Origin: Rutidosis leptorrhynchoides
Taxonomy: Eukaryota > Streptophyta > Magnoliopsida > Asterales > Asteraceae
Assembly (NCBI RefSeq): GCF_046630445.1
Contig: NC_092341.1
Location: 290,636,501 to 290,700,500, forward strand
Reading direction: 5' to 3'
Length of the DNA: 64,000 nucleotides
Shown: one piece after another, positions 24,128-36,824 of the stretch
Layout of the letters: the number at the start of each line of letters is the position of its first letter
How positions within the stretch are numbered: the first letter of the stretch is position 1
Notes under the pieces: generated by a model
What the model was told of the DNA's origin: nothing
Database searches by the model: none
The model's input: only the letters and a program-made list of their open reading frames with translations
Translations under genes and position numbers: made by a program

Positions 24128-25759
24128 AATGTGACGCCCCGTACAAAACCATCATGTACGGATCATCAACAACAGGTCGATTACACGGTATAATATTATA
24201 TGATGTTTTAAAACAAGTTTTACATTCATGAAAGGATAACATTTTACAAAAGATAACGTGACACAAAGGTCGTTACAAAGCCATTATTCAAAATAACATA
24301 AGTTGCGAATGCAAAATAAAAGTTCCATGATTGAGACATCTCTAAGTAATGCAGCGGAAGTCTAACACAGCGAGTCTGTAACAGCAAGTCTATAACACCA
24401 AGACAGCAAGTCTAACAACGGAAGCAACAACGTCTAAGCACCTGAGAAATACACGCTTAAAAGGTTAACATGAATGTTGGTGAGCTATAGTATGTTTGTA
24501 ATCGGTAATGTAATGTAGACCATGAGATTTCGTATTCAAACAGTATGAAAAGTATATGCTTATCCGTGGGCACCCGGTAACTAACTTAACGTAATATTAC
24601 CCCCTAAAAGTACACTTGGCAAGTGCGTCTGTTTATGAAGTATTAAACACCCGTTGAATGCTAGCGCAACTAGCCCGAGTGGGGATGTCAAACCCTATGG
24701 ATCCATATCTAAGATTCGCGCTCACCGGTTCATAAACCAATGACTAAACGTTACCAAGCTAAGGGGAATATTTGTGCCGTTATGTCACCCACACATATAT
24801 AAAGTTTAAGTACTCGTGTCTAGTATGTAAAACATAAAAAGCGCATGTATTCTCAGTCCTAAAAATAGTAAAGTAAAAAGGGAAGCTATAACTCACAGTG
24901 AATGTGCGGTAAAAGTCGATATGAAAAGTATGCAGGTAGTAAGTCGGTCCGAAAGGTTGTCAACCTAAGTCAAAGGTCACTAAGTCAGTATATTGTCCCC
25001 AAAAGTTTAAAGTGAATAAATTAAGTCTTAAGTATCATCATCATCATCATCATTCGTAAAAGCTAAAGTAAGTTTTCAACAAGAATAGAGATCGAAACAA
25101 CGGCTGACTTCGGACAGCTGCTACGACCTATATACAAACCGAAAAGATGCGTGGTCAGTGGCTAAGTCTTCATATGTGAGTCCTCTAACCGCTATCCAAT
25201 TTTCAGATCCTAACTCAATATTGTTTGACCGTGGTGACGGTTCAAGCGTGAGTAGGTCAGAATTTTCAGCACGTCGTTACAAAGGCGTAGTGACTTTCGA
25301 AAGGCTATAAATCCTAAACCGTATATCGGATTTAGGCTAGTCTTGAACAAAAAGTCATCTACTCAAACCGAAATATCTGAAAATCAATTTTCCAGAAGTC
25401 CTAGGTGTCTAATCAGACCCTGAAAAACAGCAAACAAGTGCTCCGGTGGGTTTCTTGGTGCTTGATGCTCATCACGGTTCTCATCCTTGATGCATGTAAG
25501 CTTCAAGTGTACAACTCTTTGATGTTTTAGCATCACTTTGACCAAGTTTCAACCATCAACACACAATGTCAAGACTAAGCAAGAATACAACTCACTTAAG
25601 AGTTTTAGAAGGATGATGAACCAAGGTTACATCACGTTCTTAGTCTTAACACAAATACAAGTTCTATCTACAACTAAAGCTACAAACTTTCATTCAATCA
25701 AACAAGTAAGTACATAAATTTGATTAAACAAAGTAATGGAACCCTAAGCTAGAGAGCTT

Positions 25760-26240
25760 GGATCCTTTTAACAAAAGTTGTGAGATTTCAAAACTAGAAA
25801 GCTTGAATCTTTTATGTTCTTGAAGATCTTCAAAGCAAAAGGCTAGATCTTCAAGTTCCATGAAGATCATAAACATAAGTTTTGATCTTTTAACAAATTA
25901 AAAGAGATCAGAAGTTAGAAAACTTAGATCCAACAAAAGTAATGAAGATTCAAAGCTAGAAAGCTTGAATCTTGAATGTTCTTGAAGATCTTTAAAGCAT
26001 GAAGCTAGATCTTCAAGTTTCGTGAAGATCATAAATACAAGTTTTGATCTTTTAATAAAAATAAAGTGATCTTAAGCTATAAGGCTTAGATCCATCAAAG
26101 TAATGAAGATTCAAAGCTAGAAAGCTTGAATCTTTAATGTTCTTGAAGGATGCAAATCAAAGTTTGAATCTACAAGATATAACAAGATCAAAAAGCTAAC
26201 AAGCTTGATCTTATAAAGATGATGATGATGTCATGATTTA
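25760..26240 (-). repeat. ~161-bp tandem repeat (about three units) in M's LTR
   Basis: CTAGAAAGCTTGAATC recurs at 25794, 25956 and 26117, spacing 162 and 161 bp, each followed by TTCTTGAAG-like DNA. The repeat lies downstream of the TATA box on the minus strand, so it would be in the transcribed leader. Confidence 0.85.
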
Positions 26241-26245
26241 GAGAA

Positions 26246-26289
26246 GAAGAAGAAGAAGAAGAAGAAGAAGAAGAAGAAGAAGAAGAAGA
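26246..26289. repeat. (GAA)n microsatellite
   Basis: About 15 uninterrupted GAA/AGA triplets; on the minus strand this is a (TTC)n tract just after the TATA-proximal region of M's LTR. Confidence 0.9.
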
Positions 26290-27310
26290 AAATTTAAAAC
26301 TTACAATTTTTAGAGTGAGAAAGACTAGAGAGAAAATTAGAGAGTAAGCGTGTGTAAAATGAGGATGAGATCAAGTGTAAAATGGATGAGAATAGCTTGG
26401 TATTTATAGTGGTGATGGGTGGTGGTGGCCGTGGGGTTTGGGGGGGAGGGGACAAGGGGACACCTTTTTGCTTTTTGGTTAGTGGTGGTCTAAAGGTGGT
26501 GCTTATTGTTAGGATCTCATGCAACATTTGTGATAATGGTTAACAAAAATGCTAGTATGTTGGCTCTTATAAATGGGTTTTTGTCCTACATCTTAATGGG
26601 TCATAATCCATTTAAATTTGAGCTAATTAAATGGTCTATTAGCTAAAGTAGGGTGGGCTAAAGTCCAACAAGACTAACTAGTGAGCATAAGTAAATTACT
26701 AAGCGTAATTAAGCAACCAATAACCCAAGTAATTGTTATTAGGAAATAACAATTAGTATTATGTAGTCGTAATATTCTAATTACGACAAAAGTTAAACGT
26801 GTACCAAAACATAGATCGTTCTAAACGTCAAGTGACACTAACGGTCATAAAAGCATTCGGGGATCAAGTTAAGTAACTAAGTACTTAATGGCACGTTGTA
26901 TGGTATTAACGAAAGTAATTAATCATGAAATAAGAACCCCGAATATAAACCAACACAGTACGCACAAATACGCAGTTTCGTGAAAGTAACAAGCACAAAA
27001 GTAAGTCGAAAAAGTCGGGTTGTTACATGTATAGGTGAACTAACTAGGATTGTGGCTTGTGTTGTGATATTATTTTCTTGCGTGTGTTATTATCGAGTAG
27101 AATTTTTGTGGTTTTGGTTATATCATCGAGCGAGGCGGTCGTTGTACTAATAAGTTGATACGGCGTGTGCGCGTACTAAGGACTTGCAAACCTTATTACG
27201 GGTGCAAATTGTGTCTAACAAGTGACGTACGACGAGTGTTTAGCAAGATAGGGCGGTGTTATGCGGGTGGTTTTATACGTTCGTGGAATAATCGTTTTGC
27301 ATTCTTTAGA

Positions 27311-28227
27311 ATGGCGACGAGAAACAGGATCGAGGCGAGCGACGATAAGTTTAACACTAGAGTTACGGCCGCTGTGGCGGGGCAAATGATTGTGTTTCGA
27401 GAAGAAATGTACAAGATGTATTCCGAATTTCGGAGTAGTAGTGAAATGGAGCGTTGTCTTAATAGCTTCATGAGGACTAAACCTCCGATGTATGACGGGA
27501 AACCGGATCCTTTGGTAAGCACAACATGGATCTCGGATGTCGAAGGGTGTTTTTGCACTATTGAATGCCCTCCCGAGAAGAGGACAAGACTCGCTACTAG
27601 CTTGTTGTGGGGTAGGGCGAAAGATTGGTTGGATGGTAAGATCGATATTGTTTATGGGACGATTTTAAGAAGGAATTCTTCGAGGAGTTCCGGACTCAAG
27701 CCTATTTGTCAGAATTGCGTGATGAGTTGCGAAATTTGCAGCAAGGTTCTATGGATTTGAATACTCTCAAGACGACCTTTTTGGCGAAGGCTCGTTTTTT
27801 CCCGGAGTATAAAGGATGAGATAGTTTGTTGATGGGAAATTTCTATCGAACTTTGAATGATGACTTACGGGGCAAGATTAGCCTTGGTCAAGTGAACTCG
27901 TTCGCGGAGTTATTCGTCGTGGCTAGGGGATTCGAGTTGCATTCGTAATCGATAACAGGTAAACCTTCAAGTAATAGAAGGGTTGTTTCATATAGTGCTC
28001 CAAGTAAGAGAACTAAGGGTGCAAGTGTGAGCACGAGTGGTATACGGACGAGTATATCGGATTCTAGTGCATCTAGGTGTTACAATTGTGGCGTGAGGGG
28101 TCACAAGTCTTGGGAATGTTTGGTGCCAAAGGGCGATGGCACGGTGTGCTTCAATTGCCAAAGAGAAGGACATCGTAAGTCAGAGTGTCCCGAGTTAGCG
28201 GGGACGGGTGTGGCGAGAAGACGTTAA
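27311..28227 (+). pseudogene. gag: Ty3/gypsy gag pseudogene (element B)
   Basis: The start is the ATG at 27311 (MATRNRIEASDDKFN). The capsid core follows: FMRTKPPMYDGKPDPL, WISDVEGCF, then RGRAKDWLDGKID-like. The frame shifts near 27650, continues in another frame through EFFEEFRTQAYLSELRDEL and LNDDLRGKISLGQVNSF with TGA (about 27818) and TAA (about 27946) stops, then reopens as a double zinc knuckle CYNCGVRGHKSWEC and CFNCQREGHRKSEC (28078-28191). Gag domains are in the right order, but the frame is broken at least three times. Confidence 0.9.
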
Positions 28228-29330
28228 AGTACTTTTCGTTTTAATAAATATGTCCTTTGGTTATTTATTTATGTGCCGATGCGTTCGGGTTTGTTAATTG
28301 AATTGTGTTGTGCATATTATTGTTATGGGTGACATTCCTAATGAGATTACCATACGGCGGCGTTTGGATTGACGGACGAAGGGCGTAAGACTTGGTGCAA
28401 CCAAGCATTCCTTAGTGTTGGGAAATGTTTCTACCAAGCCATGGGAATGGGCTTTGGTGTTCGGTTGTTAAGAGCGTGTTCGCTTTTGTGTTGGGGATGG
28501 TGAAAAATGAGGTTCATCGGGTAGATGGAACCTTAGAGATCGAGTGTTTGATCTCGATACATGTTGGTAATGGAGTCTATGTGACACAGCATTAGGTGCC
28601 TCTTTCATACCTACTAGCGTGGTATTCGACTCCGATGGTATTGCGGTTACTTTGTACTTAGGGTGCCGGTAAGAAACCCTTAGGTGCGTGAGTGACGGTG
28701 TGGAAGTTACAAGTGATAGCAACTCAGTGATTGCTAGAGTGATACTTGTACGGTATGGTATTTACTTCGGTTAAAGTAGCGAAGGATAATCCAAAATCCT
28801 TCGTATGCTCAAGGTTAGAGCAAGGTATTGTGATGTTTGTGGTTGTGAGATACTTTTATCTCGATGATGTGGTTACGGAACAGAGTTCTAAGTAAGGGAG
28901 TTTGTACACTCGAACGAAGATGTTCTAGTGTGTGATATTGGGCGATGCTCGTATGGATTCAGAGCTAGCATTGAGACCTATGTTGGTCGATTGTAATAAA
29001 GGTACGGTTTGGAATAAATTGTACCTATGGCTTTGGATTTAGATTACCACCAAGGTGGTAATGCGGTGAAACTCTTTGGAAGATAAATGGACGTGTTTGA
29101 TGAGCAAGGTGAAATCCCTCGGTTAAGGGATGTGTGTGCCGGATTCTCTTCTAGAGAATTATTGTTTTGTGCCTATGTGCGATATAGGTGGTTCTTGCTC
29201 GATTGTGGTGGCGTTGTGTACACGTACGTGTGATGCGTGTGCAAGGATTTCCAAGTGAGTGGAATGTTCCTAAGTATGAGTATATACTTGTTGTTTGGGG
29301 TGGATGGTTAGTGTATTCCGTTAGGATTCA
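28228..29330 (+). other. Decayed internal DNA of element B
   Basis: Downstream of gag, where protease and reverse transcriptase would be expected, I see no open frame or catalytic motif. It ends at the ATTCA target copy (29326-29330) of element T. Confidence 0.6.
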
Positions 29331-30554
29331 TGATGTGTGTAGTGGTGTATACGAAAATACTATTATATTTTACTACGAAATATGAAGAAATATTACACAA
29401 GTTTTATATAATTTATTTACAGATAGGATATACCTAAACCTTGCTACAATACTATAGGCAGTGTACCTAATTGTAGAGTAGTATAATTTTTAGTAAGTCC
29501 GGTTCGTTCCACAAGGAGACGGCTTATTTTACACTATATTTTTATATAACTATATTTGTACAAAATATAAATATATATTACAATGATTATTATTATAAAA
29601 GGGGGTTTTACCATTTAATGACTGGTTTGTCGATTTTATATTTTAAGCGAAGCGTAAAGTAAATGACGATATTTAACTAACGATAAAATAAATAACAATA
29701 ATTAAAATGACAATAAATAAAAGTACGAGGAAATATAAAATTAAATATATTATGCTTATTTAAACTTCCGTACTCATGATGTTTGACGTTTTGATTTTAA
29801 TTTATTACCCTGGGTTAATTGTTCTTTGTCATGGATTATTTGATAAGTCCATCTGGTTTTGTCCATAATAGTCCATCGGTCATAATTATAAAGTGCGAGG
29901 GTCTTCGCCAAATTAACCTTATACCCGAAGTCAAATATTCCAACTAATTGGGGACTTAAACTGTAATAAGGTTTTAATACATTGTTAATGATTACACCAG
30001 GTTATCGACTGCGTGTAACCCAAAGTTTTAATACTTTATTAACAATTACACCAATTTCCCTTGAATGTAATCCACCCCTGTTTTAATGAGTCCATTGACT
30101 ATTAATCCATCCATGTGTCCGGTCAAATGAATAATTATTAGTATTTATAAATATCCCGCTCACCGTACCCAGTCAAGCGTATGTGGTTATATATAGATAC
30201 GTCGAATTATAAATCTCTATATTAAATTAACAAGATATCATTTAGTTAATCAAATATAAAGCACATTAATAGTCCATAGTCCAATTTCCACAAGTGTCGG
30301 TCTTTTGTCCAAACCCCAATTATGGTCCAAAGCCCAATAACCCCGTCTTAATATTTAGTCCAACATCACGATTACTTAGGCTCAAATAAGCATAATAATA
30401 ACTTAAGTACAATACATAATTGAAAAGGGAGAATTTAGCTTACAGTGATTATTAATCGCGTAGTGTTACAGGGACAGAGTTCCGACCTTAAAACCCGTAA
30501 AATAACCTTTACATTACCCAAACTAAACTAATATAAAACTAAACTAATTTATAT

Positions 30555-30617
<63 letters not shown>

Positions 30618-31261
30618 TAAGAGATATATGGTGTGTGAAGGTGTGTATAACTCGGCAGAAACACGAGCTATTTATAGAACTTTTGGAATCCTGAAGCCCA
30701 TGCGATCGCATGGGCTTTGTGTGTAGAAGTCATGCGATCGTATGGCCAGTTGTCTCAGCTGCCATGCCTTTGTTTTCTAGTTTGCCGACACTTTATTTAA
30801 ATATATATATAATATATATAATTTTATATAATTATATATATATATATATATATATTATATTCTTGTGCATAGTTGACTTGTAATTTTAGGTCTGTTGTCT
30901 CACGCGTTGATGCTCGATTTATGTCTCGATTCCGGATTTTCAAACGTCCTTTCGTACGCGTAGATATCTTGTACTTTGCGTTTTGCAATTTGTAATTTGC
31001 ACAAAAAATTATTTTCCTTAACTCCCAAAATCCGCGCAAGTCTTTAACTCACTTTTAGTGGCACTTTTGAGTGCATTATGGCTTTAGTGGCACTTTTCAG
31101 GCTTTAGTGGAACTTTTTCTTCAATTCTTTAATCTTCATGCTTCGTCTTCATATTTATTTATTTAAATGATTACAACTTAAAAATAGAATAATTACAACT
31201 AAAAACTTTACATATTGGGATGATATTGCGACTAAATATATGTTCATTTGGAGCACTATCA
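29331..31261 (-). repeat. 3' LTR of element T
   Basis: 1931 bp. Contains (AT)n and (GA)n tracts at about 30560-30617, a minus-strand TATA box at 30669-30678 (CTATAAATAG) and a palindrome pair at 30699-30744. The second palindrome has one change, CGTATG for CGCATG. Confidence 0.93.
30699..30744 (-). promoter_or_regulatory. Palindrome pair upstream of TATA, T 3' LTR
   Basis: CATGCGATCGCATG at 30699-30712 and CATGCGATCGTATG at 30731-30744, starts 32 bp apart. On the minus strand the TATA box at 30669-30678 lies about 20 bp downstream of the nearer palindrome. Confidence 0.75.
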
Positions 31262-31538
31262 AATATCTCCACACTTGAAAGTTGCTTGTCCTCAAGCAAT
31301 ACAGAACTTGAAATTAAATCACACTTCACTCGAATCACTTTTTTATTCCCACACTTTATACATCAGTGATTTTGATACGGCGTATAAACAATGATAGTAA
31401 TGATGTGGTGTACAGTCCCACATGACTATGAAAATTTAGATCCATTAAGGAAATTGGATCTTTATGAAAACATTTGATATTTTGAAAATCCATTCTAGCT
31501 TTTACCCTAGATAAGTTTTCCGGAATAACCCTTCACCG

Positions 31539-31922
31539 ATGTTGCAAAATATTTTTGTGGGTTTCAGATTTGAAAATTTTAGTTCAAAACTTGCGGTTTT
31601 GTGTCACCCACTTGCTAACCTTGTATTAGGAAAGCAACACGTCCAGTATACTTGCTCCGTATATTACCTTTCGGTAAACTACCGTCCGGTTGTAAAGGAA
31701 AGCGTTGAACAAGCAACTGTTAAGGCAATGTCTAATGACATGCAGATGTTCATGGTCTACAACGTGTCAGATGCAATTACTATCTTTTGTGGGAGAAATA
31801 GTAAAGATCACCCTATAATTTTTCGGTCTAGCACAAGGTCCTTTCTTCAACCATGCTATGCAACCACCGTTCTTACGGTTGATACCCGATTTGGTTCAGG
31901 TGACCTAATGAATTCCAGGTGA
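31539..31922 (+). other. 127-codon open frame antisense to element T
   Basis: The longest frame in the 3' half of T's interior runs against the element's direction. It has several Cys and aromatic residues but no recognised domain. Antisense extra ORFs are known in some plant Ty3/gypsy elements, so it is noted, but with no second copy in the window I cannot separate it from chance. Confidence 0.25.
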
Positions 31923-33123
31923 ATTCTCAGGATTTTACGTTCAATGGTAATGAACGTATTGAAAATGGATTTTCAGAAAACAAATCGGTTTGTAATTTTG
32001 ATCAAAATATTTTCTCGTTCAAGCTCGAGTTTAGATATCATCGAATTCCATGAGTTTGAATTCTCAATCTTTAAGGTCAATCTCAAGGATTGAGTAATAT
32101 CAGGCTTAAAAGCTGATTTTTAATCTTTAAGGAGATTATTCTTTCTGGGGATCTGATTCATTAGTCTTATCAAGCTAATTTGCACGGCGCCCTCCCCATT
32201 TTACAAGACAGATCCTCTCATGGTTAGGATAAGTCTGACCACTTGGCGACCCTGTTTGATGCTGAGGTCCGTGGATTTCCTGCTGATTTTAGAGATGACT
32301 TTTCTAGATTTTTCGTCAACCTACAGCTGGTCTGGATGACAACTTCCTGACCTAAATCAAGAAGCGCGTGTCTTTTTCTGAAGACTTTACTTCATTTTAA
32401 TGATAGAAATGATTCATCATGTAGATCCATCTTTTCTTCCATTTATATTACAATTTACCGGGTAAAACAGTTAATTTTGTTCAAAACAAAAGCACCTGCA
32501 ATAACTTTACAGAAACATGTGATAGATAGTTTTTAATTGAATAACTTGGTATATTCTCCCCACACTTGGCTTTTATTTATTTCTATCTTTGCCTTTTTAT
32601 TCTTCTCTTTCCCATTTTAAATGAATTCAAGCATTTTAGGTTGTTTCTCAATTTAAGTCATTTCCGAGGTAACTATAATTTCGGTATTAACACCTAGTTT
32701 TTATCGTTCATAAATATGTATAAACATGATTTTGAATTCATTTAGTTGAAAATTTTTCAAATTTTTACAAAATTTGGCAAATAAACCAAGTGCAAACCTG
32801 AGAGAATTTATAACCCTTCCCCACACTTGAGATCATGCAATGCCCTCATTTGCATGAAATCAGACTATAATAATAAATTCATGAGGGTGATTAGTGTAGT
32901 AAAGTGATTAAAAATACCCAGTTTGTAATTACAAAGCTCGTCGAATGATAGATGGCGCGCCTCATCGTTCATTACTTTTGTTGTTTTATCACATATATTT
33001 TTCTTCAAAAATGGTTGCTTTTCTGAACTGTTTGCTAATTTTTTGAAAATGCGCTGTTTTACCCTGTTTTATCATGCATTTTTATTAACGAGTTATGCAC
33101 TAACCCGAACCCCGAATTTAACG

Positions 33124-34272
33124 TTAAGTGGGGTTAGACTTTCCCACACTTAGCTGACGACATGTGAAATCGGTAGAATAAGTTCCATGAATTAAAATAG
33201 TGAGCCAGTTATTTACATCTCGAGTGGTGTATAATATATCAATGGGTTTAAAGTTTAGACCCACCCGATCGTCACTACTTAATTCTTTTTTAAGTGTAGC
33301 TTTTAGTAAATGGATATGTCTCTTTTCTGGTTCTTGGTCAAATGGATCCTTATACACCGACATACATATTTCTATAGGGTGGACAATTCTTATCATTTCC
33401 TTCCGTTCATTCTAGGGATCAAAGGTTTCACCTCTATTACCCAATTGGGTGAAATTCGAGGTGTCATTATCTATTATAGCTCGTAGTTCATCTTCGGTAG
33501 ATGACTCGTCTATTGAGAATATTGGGTTGGAAAGTTGTGGAATGGTGAATTTCGGGATCGAAACAAATTCTTCTTCATTAACGGTTCTTATCGGTCCCAC
33601 CACTTTGGTCTCGGGGGTAAAATTTTCAACGTTATCGTTTCCCCAAGAGTACCAATTTGTCACCCTTACTTCTTCTTCATCCATTGAAGGATCAATGATT
33701 TCGTCGGTAGAGGCTAATGTGTCGATATGTTGTGAAATTGGTAAAACTGAATATAAAGTATCATCGGGATAATTGGTGATTTCAGAGCTCTCGAATTCAT
33801 CAAAATTTGATGATATGATATTTTCTTGTACATGACTCTTCAGATCAACAGGTGTGTAGTCTGATAAAGTTTCAGCTTGCCAATTTGCAAACTCTCTTAT
33901 TTGTTCATTTTGAGCGTTAAGTTCTTCGAGTTTGATTTTCATATAATCTAAAAAAATTTCAGACACATAATTTTTCTCGTCTTCTGGTTGTTGAGTTTGG
34001 ATATATTCTTGGGAATAATCCCAATTAGAATTGTATTCCTCATAATCATTCCACTCAGGTTCCATGGGTGCATAATTTTCCATAGGAACGTAATAATAAC
34101 ATTCCCATGTTGAGTGATAATCTCCACAGATTTCACAACCAGTTATTGTTTCGTCATTCGTGATCCAAGTTTGACCGAACGAATTGTCATCAACACTCGT
34201 TTGAGAGTATTGATTTAATTGATTTTAGATTTCAAAAAGAGTTTCCATGGCCTTGTTTTCAAAATTTTCCAT
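33124..34272 (-). pseudogene. Zinc-knuckle, acidic Gag-like ORF of element T, two stops
   Basis: Reading from the ATG at 34272, one frame of 383 codons runs to 33124, broken by TAA at codon 16 (34225-34227) and TAG at codon 287 (33412-33414). Near codons 45-60 it reads GCEICGDYHSTWEC, the CX2CX3HX4C knuckle typical of Athila/Tat Gag. A long acidic region follows (from PMEPEWNDYEEYNSN on), then a basic segment (KRHIHLLKATLKKEL). The usual N-terminal capsid part is absent, so this is a truncated Gag-like protein rather than a full one. The stops are single-base changes of likely sense codons, and the rest of the frame is intact, suggesting recent death. Confidence 0.75.
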
Positions 34273-35498
34273 TTTATTGCGATGGCCAAATTTTAGCTAC
34301 AATGTGGTGCATTCACTAATTATCCTATTAGATATAAAACTAAAAATTATATAAGTTATCAAATTAATAGACTTTTCTGCTTTTGCCCACGTTTCGAATA
34401 GCCAATAGATGCAGCAGGTAGCCAGGACCCTTTAAATCGGAAGCCCACAACTCGCCACTAACAAATCCAACTATTACTACGAACCAGAAAATTGACGTCA
34501 ATTAATTTAATTGCTTACAATAATTTTTCGTCGAAATTTAAAGATTAAAAATTCTATGTCCTAAAACTAGCGCGTAGAAACGAAAAAGAGCGTCGAAAAA
34601 TAAGAAGTCGAAAAACAAACGTCAAAAAACAAAAAGTTGAAAAATAAAAATAAGAAAGTAAAGCGTCGAAACTTAAAAGTCTAAAAACTAAATCTAAAAA
34701 GTTGCGCCTAAAGGTATTAAGGCTTAAAAGGAATTCTATTTCGAAAACGGCAAGTACTTATAAGGCACTAAAATCTATTAAATACGTCGCAAAATTCTAA
34801 AGCGCCTAAATCTTAATCTAAAGAAAAAACACTTAAGGGATTTTACGGCAAAGCCTAAAAATCTTAGAAGTATAAAAATAACTATGGCAAAAACTAACTT
34901 AAAACTAATTACGAACGACAAATATTACGAAATAAACGATAAAAATACAAATTATAACTAAAATGATAAAAATATAAATTTTATAAAAATATTATTTTTA
35001 TATTATTTATATAAAAGTATTAATCTATATAATTAATAGTAATAATAAAACTTGAAATTTCAAATTAATATTAAAAGTAGAAGTAAATATATTAAATAAA
35101 TAAACCCTAATTAGATAATAATAATTATATTAAACCCTACTGCGTAATAAATGAATTTAAGGTTTGCTGTCAGATCACACCATGTGATCGCATGGGTTTC
35201 CTGCCTTTCCCTCATGCGATCGCATGGTATAGCAGTCCAGGATTGTTTTGGGCTTAAATTAGGCTTGGCCCAATATCAGTTTTTTTCTGATTTATATAAA
35301 ATATAAATAAAAAAACTTATATTTTAAAAACTAAAATAGAAATAGAAATAGAAATACTTTATAATTTTATATATTTTAAACAAACTTTTAAAAATATATA
35401 TATATATATTTATTTATTTTTTATTTTTAATGTTTTATATATTTTTTTTATTTTTTATAAATTATATTTTTAAAAAGAAAATATAGCGTTTCGCCGAT
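34273..35498 (-). other. 5' leader region of element T
   Basis: AT-rich leader between the PBS and the knuckle ORF. It holds a palindrome pair at 35181-35226 and a run of similar short words (CGAAAAAC, CGTCGAAA) at 34560-34690. No gene seen. Confidence 0.6.
35181..35226 (-). promoter_or_regulatory. Palindrome pair in the leader of element T
   Basis: CATGTGATCGCATG (35181-35194) and CATGCGATCGCATG (35213-35226), again with starts 32 bp apart. This pair lies outside the LTR, about 270 bp after the PBS, so it would be transcribed. Confidence 0.65.
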
Positions 35499-35516
35499 TC
35501 CCCGGCAGCGGCGCCA
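35499..35516 (-). promoter_or_regulatory. Primer binding site, tRNA-Asp type
   Basis: The plus strand CCCCGGCAGCGGCGCCA (35500-35516) equals the 3' end of plant tRNA-Asp(GTC) with its CCA except for one base (AGC for AAC). It lies 8 bp from the LTR edge at 35525. The match to tRNA-Asp is from memory of that tRNA. Confidence 0.85.
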
Positions 35517-35524
35517 AAAATACT

Positions 35525-36758
35525 TGATGTGTGCAGCGGTGTATACGAAAATACTATTATATTTTACTACGAAATATGAAGAAATATTACACAAGTTTTA
35601 TATAATTTATTTACAGATAGGATATACCTAAACCTTGCTACAACACTATAGGAAGTGTACCTAATTGTAGAGTAGTATAGTTTTTAGTAAGTCCAGTTCG
35701 TTCCACAGGGAGACGGCTTATTTTACACTATATTTTTATATAACTATATTTGTACAAAATATAAATATATATTACAATTATTATTATTATTATAAAAGGG
35801 GGGTTTTACCGTTTAATGACTGGTTTGTCGATTTTATATTTTAAGCGAAGCGTAAAGTAAATGACGATATTTAACTAACGATAAAATAAATAAGAATAAT
35901 TAAAATGACAATAAATAAAAGTACGAGGAAATATAGAATAAAATATATTATGCTTATTTAAACTTCCGTACTCATGATGTTTGACGTTTTGATTTTAATT
36001 TATTACCCTGAGTTAATTGTTCTTTGTCCTGGATTATTTGATAAGTCCATCTGGTTTTGTCCATAAGAGTCCAGCGGTCATAATTATAAAGTGCGAGGGT
36101 CTTCGCCAAATTAACCTTATACCCGAAGTCAAATATTCCAACTAATTGGGGACTTAAACTGTAATAAGGTTTTAATACATTGTTAATGATTACACTAGGT
36201 TATCGACCGCGTGTAACCCAAGGTTTTAATACTTTATTAACAATTACACCAATTTTCCTTGAATGTAATCCACCTCTGTTTTAATGAGTCCATTGACTAT
36301 TAATCCATCCCCGTATTCGGTCAAATGAATAATTATTAGTATTTATAAATATCTCACTCACCGTACCCAGTCAAGCGTATGTGGTTATATATAGATACAT
36401 CGAATTATAAATCTAAATCTCTATATTAAATTAACAAGATATCATTTAGTTAATCAAATATAAAGCCCATTAATAGCCCATAGTCCAATTTCCACAAGTG
36501 TCGGTCTTTTGTCCAAACCCCAATTATGGTCCAAAGCCCAATAACCCTGTCTTAATATTTAGTCCAACATCACGATTACTTCGACTCAAATAAGCATAAT
36601 AATAACTTAAGTACAATACATAATTGAAAAGGGAGAATTTAGCTTACAGTGATTATTAATCGCGTAGTGTTACAGGGACAGAGTTCCGACTTTAAAACCC
36701 GTAAAATAACCTTTACATTACCCAAACTAAACTAATATAAAACTAAACTAATTTATAT

Positions 36759-36824
<66 letters not shown>

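Larger units (their letters stand above)
21814..27027 (-). mobile_element. Element M: truncated Ty3/gypsy retrotransposon
   Basis: Minus-strand element: 5' LTR 24130-27027 (TGTAACAACCCG ... GGGGCGTCACA), PBS complementary to initiator tRNA-Met at 24116-24127, an extra ORF (23002-23784), then gag (22714 downward). It breaks off inside the gag zinc-knuckle region at about 21814, so all of pol and the 3' LTR are missing. The right edge abuts B internal DNA at 27028. The left TSD is lost with the deletion. Confidence 0.85.
24130..27027 (-). repeat. 5' LTR of element M
   Basis: 2898 bp. On the minus strand it starts TGTAACAACCCGACTTTTTC and ends GTACGGGGCGTCACA. A TATA box (TATAAATA) lies at 26401-26408 on the minus strand. 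Its 3' half (24590-24900) resembles the 3' half of M2's LTR (60050-60390), including the words CCCTATGGATCCATATCTA-like and GCGCATGTATTCTCAGTCC, although the 5' halves differ. Confidence 0.85.
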
